A stretch of DNA of 5,923 nt from an uncultured Eubacteriales bacterium (GTDB lineage Bacteria; Bacillota; Clostridia; Peptostreptococcales; Anaerovoracaceae): positions 1 to 5,923 of the forward strand of contig CADCRD010000131.1 in NCBI GenBank assembly GCA_902803725.1. The letters run 5' to 3'. Below the pieces are notes generated by a model, which saw nothing but the letters and a program-made list of their open reading frames with translations, had not been told where the DNA came from and made no database searches. The position numbers and the translations under genes were made by a program. Positions 1 to 5,375 of the stretch are shown here, piece by piece; the stretch's first letter is position 1; each line of letters starts with the position of its first letter.

Positions 1-42
1 TATGTGTGCCGTTATTTTTACGCCGAATAATTATATTTGAAA

Positions 43-69
43 GCCGGCTGTTTGTCAACGCAAGCCGGC
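43..69 (-). terminator. Possible intrinsic terminator after the aminotransferase gene
   Basis: Read on the minus strand, GCCGGCT is followed by a 13-nt loop and AGCCGGC, giving a perfect 7-bp GC-rich stem. It begins about 44 nt past the stop codon of the aminotransferase. The tail after the stem is TTTCAAATAT, a short and broken U-run, so termination may be weak. Because GCCGGC is itself a palindrome, the repeat could also be two copies of an unrelated short site. Confidence 0.45.
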
Positions 70-112
70 CTGTCTGTATCATCTTTGAACCATTTTTCCT
101 GCCCCCTGATAC

Positions 113-1303
113 TTATTTAAAATATTTATTTCCTGCTCTCCTGAAGGACTCTGCTGAGTTCATTATTGTTTCATTTGAGATGCAGAATGATAATCTTATA
201 TATCCGGGACCTGCGAAGGCACTTCCTGCTACACCGAGAATTCTTTCCTGCTTCAGCGCATCTATGAATTCATGTTCATCGGCTACCGGTGATTTCACCC
301 ACATGTAGAATGCTCCCTGCGGTTTTAACGCTGTAAATCCGGCATCTGTTACGATTTTGTAAAGATCTTCCGCATTCTTTTTGTAATACGAGATATCCAC
401 CTGAGCGTCTATACATTCATCTATGATCAGCTGCTGAAGAGACGGCGCATTCGTTGCTCCGCTTACCCGGCTGGCAACTACCGCCGCTCCGAAAAACTCT
501 TCCGGATCGTCAGACTTTGGTGAGATCGCAAGGTATCCGATCCTCTCCCCGGGAAGCGACAGAGATTTAGACCATGAATAAGCTATCAGTGTGTTGTCGT
601 AGTAATTTGGGATAAACGGAACTTCCTGATCGGTGTATACCAGTTCTCTGTACGGCTCGTCTGATATGATGTAGACCGGATGGCCGAACTCTCTTTCCGC
701 TTCCTTAAGAACGTTTGTCAGACCTATGATGGTCTCTTCAGAGTAGATCACTCCGGTGGGATTGTTTGGATTGTTTATTATCACTGCCTTTACATCCGGA
801 GTAAGCGCTTTCTTCAGGTCTTCCGGATCAGGTTCAAATCCATTTGCTTCATTCGACCGGACCACGATCGACTCTGCATAATAATTTCCGGCCCAGTTGT
901 CATATTCCACAAAGTAAGGTGCGAAAACGATCTGCTTGTCGCCGGGATCGTATATCGTCTTCATCAGCGCATTGATCGCCGAACCGGCTCCTACTGTCAT
1001 GATGATGTTATCGATCGTGTAATCTGTTCCGAATCTTTTGTTCAGATCATCTGCAACTGTCTGTCTCGTACTTACGTGCCCGGCATTGGCCATGTAGCCG
1101 TGGACCATATGAGGATCCAGATCGTGGTTGATATGGTCTATAGCGTCATACACTTCTTTCGGCGGATGGAGTCCCGGATTTCCCACACTGTAGTCATAAA
1201 CGTTTTCTGCGCCGTATATCTCAGCCATCTTTTTGCCTTCTTCAAACATCTTTCTGATTTCAGATGAACCTCTTACAAATGGCGTCATACTTTTTGCGAT
1301 CAT
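113..1303 (-). CDS. PLP-dependent class I/II aminotransferase
   Basis: This is a 396-residue cytosolic fold-type I aminotransferase, full length for the family. It is expected to move an amino group between an amino acid and a 2-oxo acid using pyridoxal 5'-phosphate. Visible landmarks in order: an N-terminal substrate-site segment with VGNPG (40-44), the NNPNNPTG block with cofactor-ring Asn181, SDEPY with Asp215 and Tyr218 (PLP N1 and O3' contacts), SWSKSLSLPGERIGY with the Schiff-base lysine Lys246 and phosphate-binding Arg254, and GYIRLS with Arg370, the usual substrate carboxylate arginine. The start is supported by AAGGGGG about 7 nt upstream of the ATG. The overall look matches clostridial proteins usually labelled aspartate or generic aminotransferase, but the substrate cannot be told from sequence. 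It lies 61 bp downstream of the acetyltransferase and has its own extended -10 promoter candidate. Confidence 0.9.
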   Translation of the reverse strand: MIAKSMTPFVRGSSEIRKMFEEGKKMAEIYGAENVYDYSVGNPGLHPPKEVYDAIDHINHDLDPHMVHGYMANAGHVSTRQTVADDLNKRFGTDYTIDNIIMTVGAGSAINALMKTIYDPGDKQIVFAPYFVEYDNWAGNYYAESIVVRSNEANGFEPDPEDLKKALTPDVKAVIINNPNNPTGVIYSEETIIGLTNVLKEAEREFGHPVYIISDEPYRELVYTDQEVPFIPNYYDNTLIAYSWSKSLSLPGERIGYLAISPKSDDPEEFFGAAVVASRVSGATNAPSLQQLIIDECIDAQVDISYYKKNAEDLYKIVTDAGFTALKPQGAFYMWVKSPVADEHEFIDALKQERILGVAGSAFAGPGYIRLSFCISNETIMNSAESFRRAGNKYFK

Positions 1304-1344
1304 ATTAATACCCCCTTTTTTAAAAACTATCCCTGTTCAGTTTG

Positions 1345-1353
1345 ATTATAACA
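1345..1353 (-). promoter_or_regulatory. Extended -10 promoter for the aminotransferase
   Basis: The minus strand reads TGTTATAAT, a perfect extended -10 element (TG-N-TATAAT), about 42 nt upstream of the aminotransferase start. No good -35 hexamer lies at 16-18 nt, which extended -10 promoters can tolerate. A perfect inverted repeat, ATTTGA-ACA-TCAAAT (1356-1370), sits directly upstream in the -35 area and overlaps the acetyltransferase stop codon. Confidence 0.6.
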
Positions 1354-1364
1354 TGATTTGAACA

Positions 1365-1892
1365 TCAAATGTCCGTATTGAAAATCAGTTTATCATACCG
1401 CTCTCCGCTGATTTCCAGCGCACCGGTCTGTTTTTCGGTCAGGATCATGCCTGCCTTTTTCATGACCTTCATCGAACCGATATTATCACTCGCACACCAG
1501 GCCGTAACATTCCTGATGCCCTCCTGCTCCGACAGATAATGGATAACAGCCGTCAGGGCTTCGCCGGCAAAGCCTTTTCCCCAGCAGTCTCTTTTGATGC
1601 TCATCCCCACTTCGATCTGTCCGATCTCATCATCATAATCATAAGCCCCGATAGTCCCGACAAGCTGACCGTTCAGATCGATCGCCCATCCGTAAAAACG
1701 CGGATCATCATAACTCGCGATGAATTCTCTGACAGTATTCTCTGCCATCTCAGCTGTTTCATAAGGATTCCAGCCTGAGTATTCAAACATCTTAGGATCA
1801 CATCCGAATTCTTCATGCAGGATCTTTGCATCACCGGTATGATGCCGGCGCAGTAATAATCGTTCAGTCCTTAATTCGATCGTTCCTCTCAT
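1365..1892 (-). CDS. GNAT-family N-acetyltransferase (RimJ/RimL-like)
   Basis: This 175-residue cytosolic protein has the length and layout of the Acetyltransf_3 (RimJ/RimL type) branch of GNAT enzymes, which transfer acetyl from acetyl-CoA to an amine. It opens with the typical LRTERLLLRR strand (7-16). The acetyl-CoA pyrophosphate loop is visible as KRDCWGKGFAGEAL (100-113), a form of the R/Q-x-x-G-x-G/A motif. The later ASDNIGSMKVMKKAGM segment (134-149) is the usual motif B region with the Asn-x-x-Ser pair. AAGGAG lies 7 nt upstream of the ATG, which fixes the start. The acceptor could be a ribosomal protein N-terminus, a small amine or an antibiotic; nothing here decides it. It is the first gene of the minus-strand pair, and no terminator is seen between it and the aminotransferase, so readthrough is possible. 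Confidence 0.85.
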   Translation of the reverse strand: MRGTIELRTERLLLRRHHTGDAKILHEEFGCDPKMFEYSGWNPYETAEMAENTVREFIASYDDPRFYGWAIDLNGQLVGTIGAYDYDDEIGQIEVGMSIKRDCWGKGFAGEALTAVIHYLSEQEGIRNVTAWCASDNIGSMKVMKKAGMILTEKQTGALEISGERYDKLIFNTDI

Positions 1893-1969
1893 GATGACTC
1901 TCCTTCATTTTAATCTCTTGCGCTGTTATGACCAGATAACTATTCTTTTAATATTTTGTCTGCTTAATT

Positions 1970-2000
1970 ATTATACAGCATTATAACTGCAAGCTGTCAA
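1970..2000 (-). promoter_or_regulatory. Sigma-A-type promoter for the acetyltransferase
   Basis: The minus strand shows a perfect TTGACA (1995-2000) and a perfect TATAAT (1970-1975) separated by 19 nt, slightly longer than the ideal 17. A second TATAAT lies inside the spacer (1980-1985), but only 9 nt from TTGACA, and has no good -35 of its own. Transcription would start near 1963 and give a leader of about 70 nt. Confidence 0.55.
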
Positions 2001-2106
2001 AATTCGATCATTTGATTGTACATATGGACCAATGCTATGAATACGCAAGTTTATATACCCGCAAAATCGCATATATGACGGTGCATCTGATTTCAAAATT
2101 TCCATA

Positions 2107-2135
2107 TTGAAAAATGCACACAATAGTAGTATACT
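2107..2135 (+). promoter_or_regulatory. Sigma-A-type promoter of the thi operon
   Basis: TTGAAA (2107-2112) and TATACT (2130-2135) are separated by exactly 17 nt, each one mismatch from consensus. The predicted start near 2142 lies about 10 nt before the TPP aptamer, as expected for a riboswitch-controlled operon. Confidence 0.75.
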
Positions 2136-2150
2136 GTGTCCGACAATTGA

Positions 2151-2240
2151 ATGGGGAGCCCGATTCGTACGGGCTGAGAGGAAGGTTTGACCTTCGACCC
2201 TTAAAACCTGATTTGGATAATGCCAACGTAGGGAAAACGA
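2151..2240 (+). ncRNA. TPP riboswitch aptamer (THI element)
   Basis: The conserved THI-box blocks appear in order. GGG (near 2153-2156) pairs with CCC (2198-2200) as P2. GCCCG/CGGGC (2158-2162 with 2170-2174) forms P3. CTGAGA (2174-2179) is the pyrimidine-binding T-loop. An optional P3a arm is GAAGGT/ACCTTC (2181-2186 with 2190-2195). CCT (2207-2209) pairs with AGG (2230-2232) as P4. TTGG/CCAA (2213-2216 with 2223-2226) forms P5 around the pyrophosphate-sensing GGATAATGCC core, and the element ends in GTAGGGAA. In this family thiamine pyrophosphate binding turns off the downstream genes. A canonical closing P1 helix is not obvious to me, so the outer boundaries are approximate. Confidence 0.96.
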
Positions 2241-2250
2241 AAGATTTGAA

Positions 2251-2280
2251 CGGGAAGCCCTACATAGCTTCCCGATTTTT
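2251..2280 (+). terminator. Riboswitch-controlled intrinsic terminator
   Basis: CGGGAAGC (2251-2258) and GCTTCCCG (2267-2274) form a perfect 8-bp stem with loop CCTACATA, followed by ATTTTTATT. It lies between the TPP aptamer and the thiS ribosome binding site, so it is the likely expression platform: TPP bound means the stem forms and transcription stops. Without TPP, the 3' arm could instead pair with aptamer bases GGGAA (2231-2235) or GGGGAGC (2153-2159, one G-U pair). Which antiterminator is used is inference. Confidence 0.85.
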
Positions 2281-2296
2281 ATTATCTGAAAGGAAT

Positions 2297-2301
2297 GGAG
2301 G
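2297..2301 (+). promoter_or_regulatory. thiS ribosome binding site that decides the start
   Basis: GGAGG ends 5 nt before the ATG at 2307. The other in-frame ATG at 2295 overlaps this site and has no properly spaced site of its own, so the shorter 64-residue ThiS is preferred. Confidence 0.85.
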
Positions 2302-2306
2302 AAAAA

Positions 2307-2501
2307 ATGGTCAGAATCAATGGCTCCGATATCGATGCCGCAGGCAAAACGTTGGATGTCTACCTTAAAGAAGCAGATATCGACAGAACAAGGATCGCCG
2401 TGGAAATCAACGGCAAGATCCTGCCAAAGGCAGATTACGGAAAATATGTTTTCGCAGACGGAGATAACTGCGAAATAGTGAACTTCGTTGGAGGTGGCTG
2501 A
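2307..2501 (+). CDS. thiS: Sulfur carrier protein ThiS
   Basis: ThiS is a small beta-grasp, ubiquitin-like cytosolic protein. Its C-terminal glycine is adenylated by ThiF and turned into a thiocarboxylate that delivers sulfur to ThiG for thiazole formation. The 64-residue length is normal for the family. The family block AVEINGKILPKADY (31-44) and the DGD turn (51-53) are visible, and the chain ends in NFVGGG with the obligatory exposed Gly-Gly. It is the first gene after the TPP riboswitch. Its stop lies one base before the thiF start, and the codons for the last three glycines (GGA GGT GGC) are also the thiF ribosome binding site. Translation of thiS and thiF is therefore probably coupled. 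Confidence 0.95.
   Translation: MVRINGSDIDAAGKTLDVYLKEADIDRTRIAVEINGKILPKADYGKYVFADGDNCEIVNFVGGG
2490..2496 (+). promoter_or_regulatory. thiF ribosome binding site inside the thiS tail
   Basis: GGAGGTG lies 6 nt before the ATG at 2503 and within the glycine codons that end thiS. An in-frame TTG at 2488 would start before this site with no site of its own, so the ATG is chosen. Confidence 0.85.
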
Positions 2502-2502
2502 T

Positions 2503-3153
2503 ATGCACAGCAATTCAATAACACTTGATTCATGGCGGGATGCCCTTGCTGAAAAGCAAGGCAATCAGCTTCAGGAGAGATTCATGCATGCTCACGTTGC
2601 GATATGCGGCGCCGGCGGGCTGGGATCAAATATAGCAGTACACCTGGCAAGGGCAGGTGTCGGACATCTTCACATCATAGACTTTGATAAAGTGGAGATC
2701 ACCAATCTGAACCGTCAATATTATTTTGCGGATCAGATCGGGATGCCGAAAGTCGTCGCGTTAAAAGAAAATCTATCGCGCATCACACCTTACTGCAATG
2801 TAACGGCAGAGATCCTGCGTATAGATGAAACCTCTGTAAACGGACTCTTTAAAAATGAATCCATTGTCTGTGAAGCTTTCGACAAAGCCGAATCAAAGGC
2901 CATGCTGGCCAATCACATTCTTGAGAACCATCCCGGAAAAACACTCATAACAGGATCGGGAATGGCAGGCACTGGTCCGGCCAATGATATAAAAACGAGA
3001 CGCATCAGCCGGAATTTCTATCTATGCGGAGATGAAAGCAGCGATGTGGATAAAGAAGATTCACTGCTGGGAACAAGAGTTGCGATCGTCGCAGCTCATC
3101 AGGCTCATCTGGTATTGCAGCTGCTGACAGGATACGGGCCTGCAATATCATAA
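2503..3153 (+). CDS. thiF: ThiS adenylyltransferase ThiF (short, family 2 type)
   Basis: This 216-residue E1-like enzyme uses ATP to adenylate the C-terminus of ThiS, the first step of loading sulfur. The Rossmann nucleotide loop is GAGGLGSN (36-43), followed by the acidic strand end IIDFDKVEITNLNRQ (58-72) with Asp60, Asp62, Arg71 and Gln72, and Lys83 on the next helix, all in the E1/MoeB/ThiF order. The region that holds the metal-binding Asp in MoeB-type enzymes reads CEAFDKAESK (123-132). The protein is shorter than E. coli ThiF (about 250) and has no CxxC zinc pairs, only an isolated Cys175 in FYLCGDE. That fits the divergent ThiF clade found in Campylobacter and clostridia. It sits directly after thiS. 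A tRNA-dehydratase (TcdA) role is unlikely, given the length and operon. Confidence 0.93.
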   Translation: MHSNSITLDSWRDALAEKQGNQLQERFMHAHVAICGAGGLGSNIAVHLARAGVGHLHIIDFDKVEITNLNRQYYFADQIGMPKVVALKENLSRITPYCNVTAEILRIDETSVNGLFKNESIVCEAFDKAESKAMLANHILENHPGKTLITGSGMAGTGPANDIKTRRISRNFYLCGDESSDVDKEDSLLGTRVAIVAAHQAHLVLQLLTGYGPAIS

Positions 3154-3160
3154 ACAGAAA

Positions 3161-3217
3161 ATGGTCATTGAACTAATTATGCCAAATCAAAAAAACGTAA
3201 GTGAAATAACATATTAA
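3161..3217 (+). other. 18-codon open frame in the thiF-thiG gap, probably not a gene
   Basis: An ATG at 3161 opens an 18-codon frame ending in TAA at 3215-3217, just before the strong AGGAGG. There is no ribosome binding site in front of it and the product resembles nothing I know. I list it because it is the only other content of the 109-base thiF-thiG gap. No promoter is seen in the gap. Confidence 0.12.
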
Positions 3218-3219
3218 GA

Positions 3220-3262
3220 AAGGAGGATATGATCCCCGCGATAGGATCATACAGCTGAAAAA
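3220..3262 (+). promoter_or_regulatory. Structured thiG translation initiation region: distant SD plus hairpin
   Basis: AAGGAGG (3220-3226) is the strongest Shine-Dalgarno sequence in the region, but it lies 36 nt before the thiG ATG, too far for direct use. Between them a perfect 8-bp inverted repeat, TATGATCC (3228-3235) and GGATCATA (3244-3251), encloses an 8-nt loop. Folding it would leave about 12 unpaired nt between the site and the ATG. The same bases also encode a 9-codon open frame (3229-3258, MIPAIGSYS) whose TGA ends 4 nt before thiG, although its own start is only 2 nt from AGGAGG. Structured spacers that bring a distant site near a start are known, for example for phage T4 gene 38. 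Application to thiG here is inference. Confidence 0.6.
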
Positions 3263-4033
3263 ATGCAAAATGACAAACTGATGATCGGAGGTCATGAATT
3301 TGATTCAAGATTCATATTGGGCTCCGGAAAATACTCTATGGATCTGATCGAATCGGCGATCAGGGATGCCGGTGCTCAGATAATCACTCTGGCAGTAAGA
3401 AGAACGAATACTAAAAAAGAAGAAAGCATCCTGGATCATATACCGGAAGACATCACTCTGCTTCCGAATACTTCGGGAGCAAGGAACGCCGATGAAGCGG
3501 TCCGCATCGCAAGACTGGCAAGAGAGCTGGGGTGCGGTGACTTTGTAAAGATCGAGATCATGCGCGACAGCAAATATCTGCTTCCGGACAACAAGGAAAC
3601 CGTCAAAGCCACCGAAATCCTTGCAAATGAGGGATTTGTGGTAATGCCATACATGTATCCGGATCTCAATGATGCAAGAGATATGGTAAACGCAGGGGCC
3701 GCAACAATAATGCCGCTGGCTTCGCCCATCGGATCCAACAAAGGCCTCGCGACAAAAGAATTCATTCAGATACTCATCAACGAGATCGATGTGCCGATCA
3801 TAGTGGATGCAGGGATCGGCCGTCCGTCACAGGCCTGCGAGGCAATGGAAATGGGTGCTGACGCTATCATGGCTAATACGGCACTGGCGACCGCAGGCGA
3901 TCTGCCGATGATGGCAGCCGCATTCAGACAGGCAATAGAAGCCGGCAGAAAAGCTTATCTTTCAGGTCTTGGAAGAGTGCTCCAGAGAGGTGCTGCCGCC
4001 AGCGACCCGCTGACAGGTTTTCTCCATGACTGA
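3263..4033 (+). CDS. thiG: Thiazole synthase ThiG
   Basis: ThiG is a cytosolic (beta/alpha)8 barrel enzyme that condenses 1-deoxy-D-xylulose 5-phosphate, dehydroglycine and the sulfur of ThiS thiocarboxylate into the thiazole of thiamine. The 256-residue length is normal. Signature segments in order: the N-terminal IGGHEFDSRFILGSGKY (8-24), VRRTN (45-49), LLPNTSGA (66-73), and DFVKIEIMRDSKYLLPD (93-109). Lys96 there matches the substrate Schiff-base lysine, which has the same number in B. subtilis ThiG. These are followed by MPLASPIGSNKG, VDAGIGRPSQA and GADAIMANTA, the phosphate-binding end of the barrel. No in-frame start exists upstream before a TAG at 3242, so the ATG at 3263 is the earliest possible; a second ATG at 3281 lacks a binding site too. 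Initiation probably depends on the upstream hairpin region. Sulfur-carrier and dehydroglycine partners flank it. Confidence 0.97.
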   Translation: MQNDKLMIGGHEFDSRFILGSGKYSMDLIESAIRDAGAQIITLAVRRTNTKKEESILDHIPEDITLLPNTSGARNADEAVRIARLARELGCGDFVKIEIMRDSKYLLPDNKETVKATEILANEGFVVMPYMYPDLNDARDMVNAGAATIMPLASPIGSNKGLATKEFIQILINEIDVPIIVDAGIGRPSQACEAMEMGADAIMANTALATAGDLPMMAAAFRQAIEAGRKAYLSGLGRVLQRGAAASDPLTGFLHD

Positions 4034-4067
4034 ATAATTCTTGTATAACATAAGGAGTGTGTATTAA

Positions 4068-5321
4068 ATGGAAAATAATTTTTTTGTTGATTCCGGCAAA
4101 TTGTCCGAAGAGGCTCTTGCCAAAAAACACAGACTGGAAAACGATCCTTCTTTCAGGGCAGATCACATGAAATACATGGAGGGCATGGACCAGATCGGAA
4201 CAGAAATAAGGGATAAAGTCATGACCGGAATGAATGCTTATGATTACGATTCATATACGGCTAAAGATGTAATGCGCGCACTGGAACATGAAAACTGTAC
4301 CATCGAAGATTTTAAAGCTCTGCTCTCTCCCGCCGCGGAGCCGTTCCTTGAAAAGATGGCTGCAAAGGCTCAGGCAGAGACAAGCAAACATTTCGGAAAC
4401 ACAGTCTATATCTTTACTCCTCTGTACATTGCGAACTACTGTGAGAACTATTGCGTATACTGCGGATTCAACTGCTATAACGATATCAGCCGCATGAAGC
4501 TGACAGGTGATCAGATAGAGAAAGAAATGAGGATAATCGCGAAGTCCGGCATCGAGGAGATCCTCATACTGACAGGTGAAAGCAAGACAATGAGCAGCAT
4601 CGAATATATCGGTGAAGCCTGCAGGATGGCTCGTAAATATTTCAGGAACGTAGGTCTTGAGATCTATCCTGTTAACGTCAATGAATACAGATACCTGCAC
4701 GAATGCGGTGCTGACTATGTCACCGTATTCCAGGAAACTTACGATTCAGACAAATACGAAACGCTGCATCTGATGGGCCACAAACGCATCTGGCCATACA
4801 GATTCGAAGCTCAGGAACGCGCTATCATGGGCGGCATGCGAGGCGTTGGTTTTTCAGCTCTGCTGGGTCTTTCCGATTTCCGTAAAGATGCCCTTGCAAC
4901 GGCACTGCACGTTTACTATCTGCAGCGCAAATATCCACATGCAGAAATGTCTCTTTCCTGTCCGCGTCTGAGACCTATCATCAACAACGACAAGATCAAT
5001 CCGCTGGATGTAAGCGAAAGCAAACTGTGCCAGATACTGTGCGCTTATCGTATATTCCTGCCTTTCGCGCAGATCGTTGTATCCTCCCGCGAAAGCGATA
5101 CATTCCGCAACGGCATAGCGAAGATCGCTGCAACAAAAGTTTCTGCAGGAGTATCAACTGGCATAGGCGATCACGAGAGCAAATACACAGGCGAAGAAAC
5201 AGATGCAGATGAAGGCGATGAGCAATTCGAGATAAGCGACGGACGCAGTTTCGATCAGATGTACAGCGACATGTCCGGTCAGGGACTGCAGCCCGTACTG
5301 AATGACTATCTGTATGTATAA
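4068..5321 (+). CDS. thiH: 2-iminoacetate synthase (tyrosine lyase) ThiH
   Basis: ThiH is a radical S-adenosylmethionine enzyme that splits L-tyrosine into p-cresol and dehydroglycine, the glycine-derived precursor used by ThiG. The [4Fe-4S] cluster motif CxxxCxxC is seen as Cys125, Cys129 and Cys132 in YCENYCVYCGF. The ThiH-specific C-terminal domain is present, including the ISSAG-type stretch around KVSAGVSTGIG and the terminal GDEQFEISDGRS...GLQPV block shared with E. coli ThiH. At 417 residues it is longer than E. coli ThiH (377), mainly through about 40 extra N-terminal residues, charged and predicted helical. HydG, the close paralogue, is longer and carries a second C-terminal cysteine motif that is absent here. 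AAGGAG lies 10 nt before the ATG and 34 nt separate the gene from thiG. The cluster is oxygen-sensitive, which fits an anaerobe. Confidence 0.96.
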   Translation: MENNFFVDSGKLSEEALAKKHRLENDPSFRADHMKYMEGMDQIGTEIRDKVMTGMNAYDYDSYTAKDVMRALEHENCTIEDFKALLSPAAEPFLEKMAAKAQAETSKHFGNTVYIFTPLYIANYCENYCVYCGFNCYNDISRMKLTGDQIEKEMRIIAKSGIEEILILTGESKTMSSIEYIGEACRMARKYFRNVGLEIYPVNVNEYRYLHECGADYVTVFQETYDSDKYETLHLMGHKRIWPYRFEAQERAIMGGMRGVGFSALLGLSDFRKDALATALHVYYLQRKYPHAEMSLSCPRLRPIINNDKINPLDVSESKLCQILCAYRIFLPFAQIVVSSRESDTFRNGIAKIAATKVSAGVSTGIGDHESKYTGEETDADEGDEQFEISDGRSFDQMYSDMSGQGLQPVLNDYLYV

Positions 5322-5341
5322 TAATTATCTCAACGTAGTAT

Positions 5342-5375
5342 AGGAGAACGCAGTCGGATCGAATCCAAAGAAAAA
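5342..5375 (+). promoter_or_regulatory. tenI translation initiation region with a distant SD
   Basis: AGGAGA (5342-5347) lies 28 nt before the tenI ATG. A short inverted repeat, GGAT-CGA-ATCC (5356-5366), lies between them. Closer to the ATG only an A-rich AAAG stretch is seen. No ATG, GTG or TTG in frame lies between the nearest upstream stop (5322) and 5376, so the start cannot be moved closer to the site. Confidence 0.4.

Larger units (their letters stand above)
1893..2306. other. Divergent control region between acetyltransferase and thiS
   Basis: These 414 bases carry no convincing protein gene. From left to right they hold the acetyltransferase leader and its ribosome binding site, a minus-strand promoter (1970-2000), an AT-rich stretch of about 90 bases in which I see nothing clear (2001-2090), an imperfect inverted repeat over the thi promoter (2091-2112), the thi promoter (2107-2135), a TPP aptamer, an intrinsic terminator and the thiS ribosome binding site. 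Open frames crossing this stretch overlap the riboswitch and show no codon-like composition or family resemblance. Confidence 0.8.

Noticed and set aside
680..1267. 195-codon plus-strand open frame
   Set aside because: It lies wholly opposite the aminotransferase, whose catalytic motifs are unambiguous. It has no family resemblance or good start signal, so it is an antisense shadow.
2114..2368. 84-codon plus-strand frame through the riboswitch
   Set aside because: It starts upstream of the aptamer at an ATG without a binding site, translates structured RNA and then overlaps thiS out of frame.
1971..2564. 197-codon minus-strand open frame across the control region
   Set aside because: It covers the thi promoter, the TPP aptamer, the terminator and thiS, all strongly supported on the other strand. 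The protein shows no recognisable pattern.
3154..3219. Internal promoter before thiG
   Set aside because: TTGAAC at 3168-3173 has no acceptable -10 at 16-18 nt (the position reads A-rich without TATAAT character), so no promoter is called.
4068..5321. HydG (hydrogenase maturation) as the identity of the radical-SAM gene
   Set aside because: The length is 417, the second HydG C-terminal cysteine motif is absent, the C-terminus matches ThiH, and the gene follows thiG.
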